64,000 nucleotides of DNA from assembly GCA_002633005.1 (NCBI GenBank), contig NMRA01000115.1:575247-639246 (forward strand), in the 5' to 3' direction. Origin of the DNA: Phoronis australis (taxonomy: Eukaryota > Phoronida > Phoronidae). Of the stretch, positions 49,501-59,689 are shown piece by piece (the stretch's first letter is position 1; each line of letters opens with the position of its first letter). A program made the position numbers and the translations under genes. The notes below the pieces were generated by a model. The model was not told the origin of the DNA, did no database searches, and saw only the letters and a program-made list of their open reading frames with translations.

Positions 49501-50640
49501 GAGGCTGAATGAGGTTACATGAAAGAAAGCCACGTGTTGAAACTGGACCTTTTTTACAAGCGCTTCTATAGGCCATTGAAACTAGAACCCAGTGAAATGA
49601 AAGCCAAAAGCTGAGTGACATTAAATTTTCCTTTCAGAAGAAAGGCTTTATACTATTGGTAAAAACTTTTCAATTTGGTACAGATTATGGGGAAATGACA
49701 TTCAGTGACTGCATCGATTGTCTTATTGTATGTTTTCAATTGTAGCTAGCTGGATAAGAATCTGCTATGCACAAGATTCGAGAATAAACAATTATCAGTG
49801 TATTTAAAAACAAATGGCAAACTGAAAAAGCACAGAAAGAAACAACATTGCGAGGGAGTCCATAATCAGGCATATCAGGTGCTGAATTTCTGAATTACGT
49901 TCAATTCTCTCAGGTTATTGCTGAAGGATTGCTTTTCACTTTGTCCAACGGTGAAATAGATGGTCAGGCGGTTGGTTTCAGTTGTTTTTTCTTGCCTGTA
50001 ACAGAATAGAAATATTAGCAAATTGTAAAAGAAAAGACAAGACAAAACTACTTTTGTAAGGCAGAACATACTTGACATTTCATCTTCATGTTTATGTGTA
50101 GAAACTAATAACCTTTGTACCCAAGTCTTATTTAATATCTGAATTAAAATATGTGAAACAGGCTAAAAGTGATTTAACAATGTGTATTTTTCATGACACT
50201 TAAAATGTGCTTCTGATCTCAACAAGTAAAATTCATTCTAGGTGTCAATTTTTTTCCAATGCAATGTTACGACATTTACTGAATTAAGGCTTATTCATGT
50301 TAATTCGATAACTGAGCTGGTGGTCCTGGGGGTGGGGTCCACGATAAAATAAGGAAACTCACTCATCTAGAGAATTTTATTGGAAACAGCATAGTTTTGA
50401 AGAGAAACTGCTGTGAAAAAGTCACTCTTGACTTCTGTGCATCACGTACCATACACCTCTTATTTTGGGAGCACTCCCACCCAGGACAATATGAATATGT
50501 GCTGCTAGCCTACCCGGCATCGGGTGAGTTTCCAAAAAGAAACACTTAGTTCCACTCAATAAAACTGTTATTCAGTGGGGTAACTGGTGGGGATAACATC
50601 ACCGAACGATGTTGATAGAAACTGATTGCTAAAAACTTAC
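46587..50640. other. Region upstream of the first zinc-finger gene; no exon located
   Basis: A GC-rich patch at about 46945-47010 could be the promoter or first exon of the zinc-finger gene. Bases 47090-47285 hold several AACGTTG/CAACGT words typical of a short dispersed repeat. A T-rich acceptor-like CTGTTACAG on the minus strand near 50009 is followed by a short open frame, but its phase does not fit the exon at 50641. The remainder is AT-rich and unrecognised. Confidence 0.35.
47090..47285. repeat. AACGTTG-rich dispersed repeat fragment
   Basis: Words such as ATCAACGTTGAAAATAACG, GTTGCGACGACGTTGGATTT, TTTTTCAACGTGATG, CCAACGTC, GAACGTTGAAAAG and GTTGCGGCGACGTTGGATT recur within 200 bases. 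GTTGCGNCGACGTTGGATT appears twice about 130 bases apart. No coding potential. Confidence 0.5.
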
Positions 50641-50870
50641 CAAGTAATGTTGTGTAGTCTCCGAATGGAACTGCATAGTCATAGAGCACACACGGGGCTT
50701 CAGCATCCACACACTTTTTGTCAGTTAGTTGACCCTGGCGACCGCAATTGTCCACGAATATAGTAACCTTAGGTCTTTTGGGAATTTGTGGCCACCTGTC
50801 GAAGACTTGCACCAGGGAAATTAGCAGTAATAAGGCTTAGCGCGACGACGTATTTTGATAAAAATTCCAT
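50641..50870 (-). pseudogene. First exon of a small secreted-type protein with a one-base frame break
   Basis: On the minus strand an ATG at 50870 begins MEFLSKYVVAL; a second frame, offset by one base, continues ALLLLISLVQVF, then VTIFVDNCGRQGQ, KKCVDAEAPCVLYDY and GDYTTLL. It runs to a strong donor (CTTG then GTAAGTTTTT) at 50641. Each half alone is poor. Together they make a textbook signal peptide followed by a Cys-containing mature part. The single extra base around 50829-50832 (CTAAGCC) breaks the frame. This could be an assembly error, an allele or a pseudogene. The Cys-Gly start and C-x6-C spacing faintly recall ML/NPC2-type lipid-binding proteins, but I do not claim the family. The next exon is not identified. 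An NRF1-like GCATGCGC lies about 35 bases upstream. Confidence 0.4.
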
Positions 50871-53170
50871 CTTTTACCAGTTGTTTACATGCAGACAGCC
50901 ACGCATGCGCAATTCAATCACCACTAGTACAGCAGCGACACCGCGAGGAGAATTCTCCGAATAGCCCCAATGCTGTTATTAACAACACCTTCTACATTTC
51001 AACGTGGCATGAACCTAGTATTTTACAAAAAGGAGAACTTAAAGCGTGGGAAATTTTTAAATAATGAATTAGAATACTAAGTTTATTTATTCACACAACA
51101 AGAAAGTAAATTGTTAGGTGAAAACACTCATCAAGTGTTCTCCTAACGCAATAGGTCCATTCACCATGAAGCTGGTGATTTTTAAGACATTGAATTCCTC
51201 GTGAAAAGTTAAGTTAGGATCATTTCATCCTAAGAAATACGACAGAAAACAATAAAAAATAAATACGTTAGGTAGCGCGGGACGCTCAACAGTGGGAAAA
51301 TTAATATCTGCACCTGCCTCGAATTAGAAGCCATTGTCGTCTGTAGATGAACTAAAGCATTTGTGATCGACATGTGTACCAAGGACACGTGCATTAGTAG
51401 CTCGTTACAAGTAGACGGAATACAACCATTTGTTAAAACAGGTAATAAAACAGCCGGGGATGAGAATAAAACACAATATGTAAAAAAGAACATAAGTGGT
51501 AAGATGGACCCTAAAAATGAGTAACACAGAGGTACGAGAAGGTGCCAAAATCGAGACGAGGTGGTGGGTGGGTAAAAGATTGACGTGTGTTTGGACACGC
51601 ACGTCTGAGTAGCTGACACAAGGACAATGAACTGGAACACGTGCGGATAAAAACAAAAAAAATACCGACAGACACATAACAATCATCGGGCTGTGAGAGC
51701 CGTGAGCTTGCCAAACTCCTGGCACGTGATACCATACATTAAATAGAAGGCATGGAAACAAGCGTCATGTAGTCCTGCATAAAGGAATTATTGGACCGGC
51801 ACGAATTGAGGAATAAGGGGGGTGCAAGATGGATTCATATGCTCACATAAGTATATTCAACATTTGATGGTAGTCTTACTGAACAGCGAAAAATTAGATA
51901 TTTTTGCAAAATTAATATTTTGTTCGCTAATGTAACCATTTTTTTCTTGACACGTTGTCAGATTATTAAATTAACGTAATTTTGGGGGACCTAAGTGTTT
52001 TCAAAATTGATTTTCACGTGGCTATCAGCGCCAAAGACTTGCCAGGTTTACACAATTAGCAGAATCAACAAAGGACGAAATTCTGTTTAATCGTGTTTTC
52101 AGTTCACATTCTGTATTGAAAGAACTTACTGAAAATGAACCGATTATTACTCACCATGGTTAATGCTGATTATTATGCGCTTGCTGCATTTGTTTCATAA
52201 TGTCCGCTATGAATTATACAAACGAGTGAATTTGTTTCGTATATTTCAACACTTTTTGAGCTGCCAAAAAGGATTCAGCAATTCGAGAGCTCTACAAATT
52301 ATTCAGATTTGAAAACCATTGATTGCTGGTCACTAAAATTTCTCCCTGGTTTTAGAAATCTGGAAATTAGAATGAGTTTGAGAATTTTGTCGCTTTGTGC
52401 GAACACGGCAGTAGTGTACCCATTCTTGCCATGATTAAGTGTTTGTCAATCATTTCGTCAGTTTCTGTCAACACACTAGTCGTGTACCCGTTCTTTCCCA
52501 ATTTTTACACGAATCCTAAATCTTTTGTGTAAGATAGCCATAAAAGATAAAAAAAATCCTGTGCCCATGAAATGACATAGGTTACGCAAAAAGCATACAA
52601 ATGGAATACTGATTATACGTTGGACTTACATATAATTATCATGTTCTGGCTTGTTGCGAAGAAGTTGATATCTCAAGCCGAAAATTTGGTAATAGGCACT
52701 TATTGCTCTAACCATAGCAATTTTTCAGTGTAAAACACATTGCAAACCATATCACTGACGAAAACGAGTCAAAATATGGTCAACTGTCAAAATCCATTGC
52801 ATGCACCTACTTACCTAATAGAGGCTCTTACATCTATTAACTGTGAGTGTTGTTATAATCCACGGTTACTCATTTGGTCTTGTAGAGCAAGGTAATACGA
52901 GATATTTCAACAAAAGAGATTGCCAGTAAAAGCCAGAGCGCAAGTTTGAAAAGTTTATTATGAACATAGGCGGTACGCCGTAGCGCTACAGAAACGGCAA
53001 AAATACCGTAGCAAATAGGTAATTCCCGTATTGATCGACGTGTATGAAAACCGGTTCTCAAAATGGGGGACCTGCGAGTAACTACATTACCAAAAATATC
53101 ATCGGTCCATATGTGGGACTCGTACCAAAACCAATGAGGTGCATTTAGCGTGGTAATAGTATAAACATCC
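50871..53170. other. Intergenic DNA, nothing firm recognised
   Basis: At 51230-51760 three overlapping minus-strand frames stay open because the strand is T/C-rich. The 150-codon one is hydrophobic but has no clear receptor or transporter signature. No other feature was recognised. Confidence 0.3.
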
Positions 53171-53174
53171 AATT

Positions 53175-53180
53175 TTTATT
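53175..53180 (-). terminator. Candidate poly(A) signal (AATAAA on minus strand) for the large zinc-finger gene
   Basis: AATAAA on the minus strand about 675 bases beyond the stop at 53854. Use is not demonstrated. Confidence 0.35.
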
Positions 53181-53853
53181 TTCTGAGATACGTATGTAGA
53201 ACATTGGGCATTACATTTAACATGTTGGACTTCAGTTAATTGCAGTAACTCATCCCAAGTTCAGCACACAATAAGCTAGACAAATAAAATATCATTCACT
53301 CAAATTCTCAGTGAACAAAATAAACGGCACCGAAATGATAACTGTGAAGCTATCTTACAACAATGTTTGTCAGTTTCCATAATTTGCAGCAAGGTAGGTA
53401 GCTTAAAAAGGATACATCTTCCAAAATACAAAGACAACTTCAACAATTGCGTTTGTGGGAAATGCGTGAAGAATAACTGTGTGTTGTTGTTTCTTGTTAT
53501 TCAACAAAGAAAATTATAATTATTCTGAAAATCATTACGCAATACATGCAAACAGATATAAAGGTCCTTAAATCACCCTTACGCCAAAGAAAAAACAGTC
53601 TCGCAGGAGTAATGAGTCGAGTTTAAAAGTTGGTTTCTTGAGGTTAGGCGACTTTGTATCATACATAACGTACATATGGCGCAGCAATGTAGTCCATGGA
53701 AAATCACACAATAATAGAACACATCAAACAAAAAGTTGGTTCTCAATTTGAAAGCGAACAACCTTCTCATTCAGTAAAACGACGGCCGGTTAAATAACAT
53801 GTTAACATCCAAGTATGCACATGCCGATCCGTGAACACCATCACGTGATCCGC

Positions 53854-56800
53854 CTACTTTAATTCCCGCAAGGTCTGTGTTAAAACGTCCGCGCATATTC
53901 CGTCGGAATTAATTGTCACTTCAAAGGAGACGCCCTCCAAGTTTCTATTTAACTCAGCGAGATTGCTGATTGCTGTTTTCTGCTCGTTATAGTGCACAGT
54001 GTTTTTATGGCGCTCCATCGACGACGCGTCCTCAAAGTCATTCCCACAGAATTCACACACGCATGACTGCTTCTTCAAGTGAACATGTTGGTGGTCTTTA
54101 AGGTACGACTGTCTCGAGAATGCTTTACCGCAAGTAGAGCAAAGAAACGGTCGGTCGTCGGTGTGTGATAGCATGTGATATTTCAACATGTAATAGGTTC
54201 CCCTGACCATCATTCCGCAAATCTGGCACACAACGGGGCGATTCCTCTTGGTCTTGTTGGTCCAGTGAGCCCGCTTCACGTGATCGCTGAGGTCCGCGAT
54301 TGTCGAATAGTAGACCTTGCAAAGCTTGCATTGAAATAAACCGTTAAGAATGCTCGTCCCCTCCGTCTCAACTGGCTTCTTTCTTTTCAGCCTTCTCCTT
54401 GGCGGTGGAGTGGTTGTACTATCCGTGGACTTGGTACACAGCCTACAAGCTGGTTTATGCTTCAGCCACTCATCCCTGTGCGTTGAAAACAAGTGGTTGC
54501 ACTGCCCGTTTTGGCTGGTGAAACGCTCCTTGCAAAACTTGCACGTGTACTTAAACTTACCCCATTCGCGTTTGGTAATCGTCAATCCAGCGTCCCGGTG
54601 ACCTTTCAAGTGTTCATACCTCGCACGAGAATCCGTGAATGTTTCAGAACAACGCATGCAAAACAACTGACGGCCGTCCGCAGACTCGAACTGTTTGGTA
54701 GGAGACTGCGGCTCACAATGCAGCATGTGCCGCTTCCCGTCGCTCTCATTTGCGAATCGCCTACCACAGACACACTCGAATGACCACTCCTTTACGGGTT
54801 CAACTTGGCTTCCTTGCAAGTTTTGCTCCGAGTGACTTGCTGAAGATTCAGGCTCACGCATCTCTGTACGATCGTTACGCTTCTCATAAGACCCAGGTGT
54901 ACAGCGACGCTGTATTTTCATATGTTTAGCCAAGTGGCCAGATCTTACAAACCGTCTGCCACAGACAGTGCACTGGAAAGGCCATTGGTCTCTAGGTTTG
55001 TGCTGCAGCCCGTGTAAGTTCAGATAATATTTGGTTTGAAACCTGCGGCCGCAGGTGTCGCACTGATGCGGCAGATTGCCTGTGTGAAGGCGGTAATGAA
55101 TTTCGAAGTTCCTTTTCCGGGTAAATCGCAAGCCGCACTGATCACAGCAGTACGGCTTCTCACCAGTGTGGACTGACTGGTGGTTGGCTAAGGACTGCCG
55201 ACAGGGAAACCCGCGTCCGCAGATCTTACAGGGGAACCTCCTTCTCTGTTCGTGCCGATGCAGTACATGTTGCCACAGCAAACCAACATTCTCAAACGTC
55301 TGTCCACACTGCTTACACCTAAGGTCTCCCTGGTGCAGGACCATATGCACATTAAGCTGATAATCAAAACGGAATTTTTTGGGGCACTCTGAACAGGAGA
55401 ACTTGAACGGCATATGTGTGCGCTCGTGAATTCTAAGAGAACCTATCAAATCAAAGGCCTTTGGACACTGACTACAGAAGAACCTTTTCCGTGACAACTT
55501 TTCCCTTGGGTGCTTCAATCTACGATGGCTCTCGGCATGCTTAATCTTCTCCTCATGACTGTCAAATGTCTCTGTGCAATCAAGGAACGGGCATTGATAA
55601 CGGGTCCCGGTGCTCTCCTCTTGCCGAAGATCGGCTGGTGTCGACACTTCTCGAGTGGTTCCTGAACAATCTGGTTCCGAAGACATTGCTGGTGATGGAG
55701 AGGATACTGAATGCGATGGCGGTTCCCTCAAGACCTCTGCTTCAGGTACGCCAGTATTGGGTTGAACAATGGTATTCCGTTGATTTATTGCTGTGTTTAG
55801 CTTTTCTTGGGAAGCCTGAACTAAAGAAGCATCAGAACAAGCACTAGCAGAGTGTTGTTGAGCAAGAGGAGACGTAATCGATGGTCGCGGTTGAATCTTG
55901 CGAAACTTCCGTACTGGAGATTCATGATTTTTCTGCCCCTTTTTATCTGAGGTAGTTTGGTGCAATGAACTTTGCTTTTTGGTAATGTGTGTAGGCTGGA
56001 TTGAAAGGAGTTGGCCAAGCTGTCTGTCAACAGCAGAAGTCTTTGAAGAGTGGACGGAAGAAGACTGTGAAACAACTATCGTTTCTCTCAGCTTCCTAGT
56101 AGCCAAAACTTCATTGGGAACACGCATAACAAGTAATTGTGTAGGCTTAGAATCAGTAGACAACTTGGATTGTGGTCCTTTCGGAAATGTGCCTGATACC
56201 TTGGCAAATGAAGGTGTAGCTGCAGACGCAGATCTTTGGGGTGTAACATGTGTAGGGGCATGAAGTTGTACTTGCAAATTTTGAGTAGAAGAGGGTGCCG
56301 ATTTAAGAATAACAGAGACAGGCTTTTGTTTTTCAGACAGATTGCTAGGAGATACAATCTTTTCAAGTCGAACACTAGAGATAGGTTTCTTAATGGAAGG
56401 CACAGACCGCTGATTTGAAGACACTTCTTTTTCTTCTAGTAGGTCTTTACTTGGAGTTCTCTCAGGTGATGTGAAGGATGGTGATGAAGCAAGGGCAATA
56501 CTGACTGGCACAGGTTGTGCAGATACCAGACCAAGAGATGAGTTCGTCACCGGTAAAATTCTAGCAGAAGTCTTCTTAAGGGACGCAGATGGTGGAGCAG
56601 ACAGAATAGAAACAAACTTTGACTGACCAAAAGGTTTCTCCTTCACCAAAGGATTCACAGATTTCCTCCTCTTAGGAGGTGGGGAAGATGGAACCTTAGC
56701 AGGCATAACAGGAGCATGTTTAGCCAGCACAGACTGAGGACCAGATGGTGATTCCTTTGCTTGAAGAAATCTAAGTTTCTTTTTGGCATTGTTCTGCTTG

Positions 56801-57099
56801 CTACATGCTGAGTCATCAGAAGTGTTTATGAGGTTCTGGCTCAGTTCCTGTTCACCAGACGGTGTACCTGTCAACCCTTTATTACTCTTCGTCACTTCAT
56901 CTATTGTCCTTTTACTGCCAGTTGTAATGCTTTTGACACCAGTTTGAGTACCACTTATTGAGAAATGTACCAATCTGGGTTCAAAGTTTGGATTGCTTAT
57001 CTCCTGCATAGCGGTGACCGATGGCATTTCTTCCGACTTTTTGTGTGAGTCACGTATGAGATCACTGTACCAATGCCCATCCTTTTCTGCTCTGTCCTT
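53854..57099 (-). CDS. Large C2H2 zinc-finger protein, terminal exon (about 15 fingers)
   Basis: The exon is open from an acceptor (TTTTAG ending at 57100) to TAA-type termination at 53854: 25 residues (KDRAEKDGHWYSDLIRDSHK...) and then 1057 more from the Met at 57027. Residues 1-476 from that Met are Ser/Pro/Lys-rich and probably disordered. Fingers run from about residue 477 (YQCPFLDC) to 1012 (CVCEFCGNDF). They come as eight near-continuous fingers including one canonical TGEKPY linker, then weaker or atypical ones (FECVCGRRF...HMLHC), then four at the end. Finger eight, RSGHLAKHMKIQRRC, is C2HC. The unusual linker HKPRDQWPFQC is shared with the neighbouring zinc-finger exon (HEPQELWKFAC), making the two genes paralogues on the same strand. 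It is expected to act in the nucleus as a DNA-binding regulator; the target is unknown. Upstream exons were not found. Confidence 0.88.
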   Translation of the reverse strand, partial: KDRAEKDGHWYSDLIRDSHKKSEEMPSVTAMQEISNPNFEPRLVHFSISGTQTGVKSITTGSKRTIDEVTKSNKGLTGTPSGEQELSQNLINTSDDSACSKQNNAKKKLRFLQAKESPSGPQSVLAKHAPVMPAKVPSSPPPKRRKSVNPLVKEKPFGQSKFVSILSAPPSASLKKTSARILPVTNSSLGLVSAQPVPVSIALASSPSFTSPERTPSKDLLEEKEVSSNQRSVPSIKKPISSVRLEKIVSPSNLSEKQKPVSVILKSAPSSTQNLQVQLHAPTHVTPQRSASAATPSFAKVSGTFPKGPQSKLSTDSKPTQLLVMRVPNEVLATRKLRETIVVSQSSSVHSSKTSAVDRQLGQLLSIQPTHITKKQSSLHQTTSDKKGQKNHESPVRKFRKIQPRPSITSPLAQQHSASACSDASLVQASQEKLNTAINQRNTIVQPNTGVPEAEVLREPPSHSVSSPSPAMSSEPDCSGTTREVSTPADLRQEESTGTRYQCPFLDCTETFDSHEEKIKHAESHRRLKHPREKLSRKRFFCSQCPKAFDLIGSLRIHERTHMPFKFSCSECPKKFRFDYQLNVHMVLHQGDLRCKQCGQTFENVGLLWQHVLHRHEQRRRFPCKICGRGFPCRQSLANHQSVHTGEKPYCCDQCGLRFTRKRNFEIHYRLHTGNLPHQCDTCGRRFQTKYYLNLHGLQHKPRDQWPFQCTVCGRRFVRSGHLAKHMKIQRRCTPGSYEKRNDRTEMREPESSASHSEQNLQGSQVEPVKEWSFECVCGRRFANESDGKRHMLHCEPQSPTKQFESADGRQLFCMRCSETFTDSRARYEHLKGHRDAGLTITKREWGKFKYTCKFCKERFTSQNGQCNHLFSTHRDEWLKHKPACRLCTKSTDSTTTPPPRRRLKRKKPVETEGTSILNGLFQCKLCKVYYSTIADLSDHVKRAHWTNKTKRNRPVVCQICGMMVRGTYYMLKYHMLSHTDDRPFLCSTCGKAFSRQSYLKDHQHVHLKKQSCVCEFCGNDFEDASSMERHKNTVHYNEQKTAISNLAELNRNLEGVSFEVTINSDGICADVLTQTLRELK

Positions 57100-57249
57100 C
57101 TAAAACGAGAACAAATTACCAGCTTGAGGATGAAGTACATATTTGCAAAGGAGACTTTAAGAGGCTATAAATCCGCCTTCCATCACAAACCATTAGGTAA
57201 TGGGTCTGAAACTGGTCCTCAATCAAACTAGGTGTGTTTTGTGGGCTTG

Positions 57250-57357
57250 GAAAGGGCAGTTCGTAATCAGTTGAGACTAGGCTCTTCAAGTTGACTCATT
57301 TTATTCATTGAGCATCGTCTCTAGCAGTAATGAATTGTCACTTCTTTTCAAGATCCA
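57250..57357. mobile_element. MITE family B, diverged copy
   Basis: TTGGAAAGGGCAGTTCGTAA (then TCAGTTGAGAC) pairs with GTCTCTAGCAGTAATGAATT (then GTCACTTCTTTTCAAG). This is the same arrangement as at 25920-26160, with many mismatches. It lies about 150 bases upstream of the large zinc-finger exon, presumably in its intron. Confidence 0.45.
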
Positions 57358-57607
57358 AGTTTCCAATCATAATGAACAAGTTGAAAGCAATTTTACATTG
57401 GCAGCAGTTTAAATAAAATGATAGCTTCTTCGATGGAATGTGGCTTTAATGCTACTTAAAGGTAATGTGTAATATCTACAAAGCCATAGATCTTAAGTCC
57501 GTGAAAGTATAGAAGTGTAGAATTTGATTTTTGACTTTTTATCAATCTGCCATTAATTGGGTCACATGACATTGTTTTTATATTAAAATTTAATAGTATT
57601 AAACGCG

Positions 57608-58765
57608 AAGGCAACCCTTTTTCATGTCATTTTTAGCAAAAATAGGGTTCGTTGATTATCCCAGACATATTTTTCAGTTATTCACAGCTTTTCATAATTT
57701 AATTAATTACTCATCGTCTACTCCGGAAGTGACGTTTTGGGAGGCAAGAATTTCACGCCAATTTCTTTTCATACAGTCTGACTGTGAGAGCAGTCGAGTC
57801 AGTCATTGTTCTACTTCGATTGTGATAAGTTCGGTCGTCGTTTGCATTTGTTTACGAGTCAGGCAACATGCCACGCTGTTGCTGCTTACCGAGATGTACT
57901 CATTATCGTCTAACGTACAGAGGAAGAACTGTCCCACTTGCCCGAGTGTCCCGCGACACACTCCCAGAGGATGGTGACTTGAGCACCCAAACTGCTTACA
58001 TCACGCCGTGCGACTCCCTCGTCACACACGTGGCACCTTCTAAATAGCTCCAATACAAGTCCACAATAAACTTATCAAACTTAGGCTCACCGATCTGTTC
58101 ATTGGATGACGAACTGTCCTTTTCACTGGGTATCGAACTGGGCCTGTATTCACTCCCACTACTCAATATCGCGCAGGGCTGCTTACAGGCTCTGGGCTAG
58201 AGACAACAGCACAGGGCGAATCACTGCTAGTTCCCGGAATTGCACGCTATGGGGTACGTTCGGAGGCATGGGTGACAGTAGATGAAGTGCCTCCAGTCAC
58301 TGTTTATAGTGGCCACCACGGCTGAAAATATTTGCCACTGCTTTGTACGTTGCGTGGATGGGTAGCGCTGCGTTCTTCACACGAACAAGCTAGCCAAGTA
58401 CGGCGATTTGTGTCATCCTTCGGAAAGCGATTCAAGGTACCCAAAGCGCGTGTGAGACGATAATTAGTACATCCTGGTACGCACGAACAGCGTGGCATGT
58501 TGACTGACTCGTAAACAAAAACAAATGACGATCGAACTCATCACATCCGAGGTAGAACAATGACTGACTTGACAGCTCTCACAGTCTGACTCTATGAAAA
58601 GAAAATGGCGCAAAATACTTGCCTCCCAAAACGTCACCTCCGCAGTACAGGACGAGAAATTAACTAAATTACGAAAAGCTGTAATTAAGAGAAAAATATG
58701 TCTGGGATAATCAACAGACCTTATTTTTGCTAAAAAAACATGAAAAAAATGGCTGTCTTTGCCTT
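57608..58765. mobile_element. Fold-back element with ~315-bp inverted arms carrying the start of a THAP domain
   Basis: The left arm (57608-57920) and right arm (58448-58765) are long inverted repeats. For example, both contain GATTATCCCAGACATATTTT, GTGACGTTTTGGGAGGCAAG and TTTACGAGTCAG, with moderate divergence. Each arm ends inward with an ATG that opens a THAP-like N-terminus: on the minus strand at 58498 MPRCSCVPGCTNYRLTRA, then RFPKDDTNRRTWL; on the plus strand at 57868 MPRCCCLPRCTHYRL, which then degenerates. THAP zinc fingers occur in P-element-type transposases. About 530 bases of non-matching DNA lie between the arms. It could be a non-autonomous P-like transposon or a head-to-head duplication of a THAP gene 5' end. 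Confidence 0.6.
58304..58498 (-). pseudogene. Truncated THAP-domain reading frame
   Basis: The 64 codons start MPRCSCVPGCTNYRL, with the first Cys pair of a THAP zinc finger, followed by RFPKDDTNRRTWL, the conserved Phe-Pro-Lys and Trp region. The expected second half (C-x2-H and the AVPTIF box) is missing, and the frame stops in unrelated sequence. It lies in the right arm and interior of the fold-back element, and its partner in the left arm is more damaged. It was probably once the N-terminus of a transposase. Confidence 0.5.
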
Positions 58766-59689
58766 TAAGATACATCAATAGCAAAACCATGTAACAGGTG
58801 TCAACCACAGGACCAGTTTCTTCAATATTTCTGTTTAAGATGAAATATCAAAAAGCACTGTTACAATTTTAATTTTGTTTTACACCTACTTTTGAGTCTT
58901 CAAGAAAGTCCTATAAATCCCACTTTCGAATAGTCCCTTATACAAAAGTGCACAAAGCATAGCATCAGACCTTCACGCATCTCTAATATATGAGGTTACC
59001 AAGTTGCACAAATTTGGTCATTTTTCTAAGGTTTTACATAACCATAAATTCAACAAATGAGACTTCAGTAATAAGGTAAGTCAAGGGCATAGCAGAACAA
59101 TTCCAGCAATGTACAGGGTCCTTTATTTGCTACGTAACCAAATTTCAATTACCATTTATGCTTACTAATGTGTAAAAATGTAAACAATCCCAATACCGGT
59201 ATTTTGTTTTTAAACAAAAAAATTCATATGTAGGATGTGGTCTTGGACACTAACAAACTGTCATTTCTTCGCAAGATCAACAAGAGCAACGCAGAGCGTT
59301 GAAATGCGCCCACAATTGCACCGCATACGGTATCCTTCTAGGGTTGTTTACTGGTACCATACAGTGGCCAGTAGAGGGCATATATGTAGTATGTTGTACT
59401 TTGCAAAATGGAAAGGCATGATCCTTGTCTCCTCAATAGGCTAGGGGCAAAATGTGAGTAATCTTCATAATACAAGCACATCCTATACACCAATTGCTTA
59501 AAGCACCACAGAAACATAGAATTAAAAACAAATTTACCAACATACGAGATTAGCACAGCATTAGAAAGCCAGAAACAAATTTCTACTTGGAACTTTTCCT
59601 TCATAGTCACAAAGTAACACAAAGTACACACCTGAAGAAAATACAGAGGTCAATGTAAAATACTAAAATTGCCACTGGAGGCAAATACT
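58766..59689. other. Intergenic or intronic DNA, nothing recognised
   Basis: AT-rich sequence. Short open frames near 59235-59631 have no domain. A first, imperfect subunit of the following tandem repeat begins around 59665. Confidence 0.3.

Noticed and set aside
49875-50078. Possible second exon of the small secreted-type gene (acceptor near 50009)
   Set aside because: Its open frame needs a different phase from the one provided by the donor at 50641, and the phase-compatible reading stops after about ten codons.
51230-51761. Hydrophobic 150- and 118-codon frames on the minus strand, considered as a seven-helix receptor remnant
   Set aside because: Three overlapping frames are open on a T/C-rich strand, which alone makes hydrophobic codons; no conserved receptor motif could be identified.
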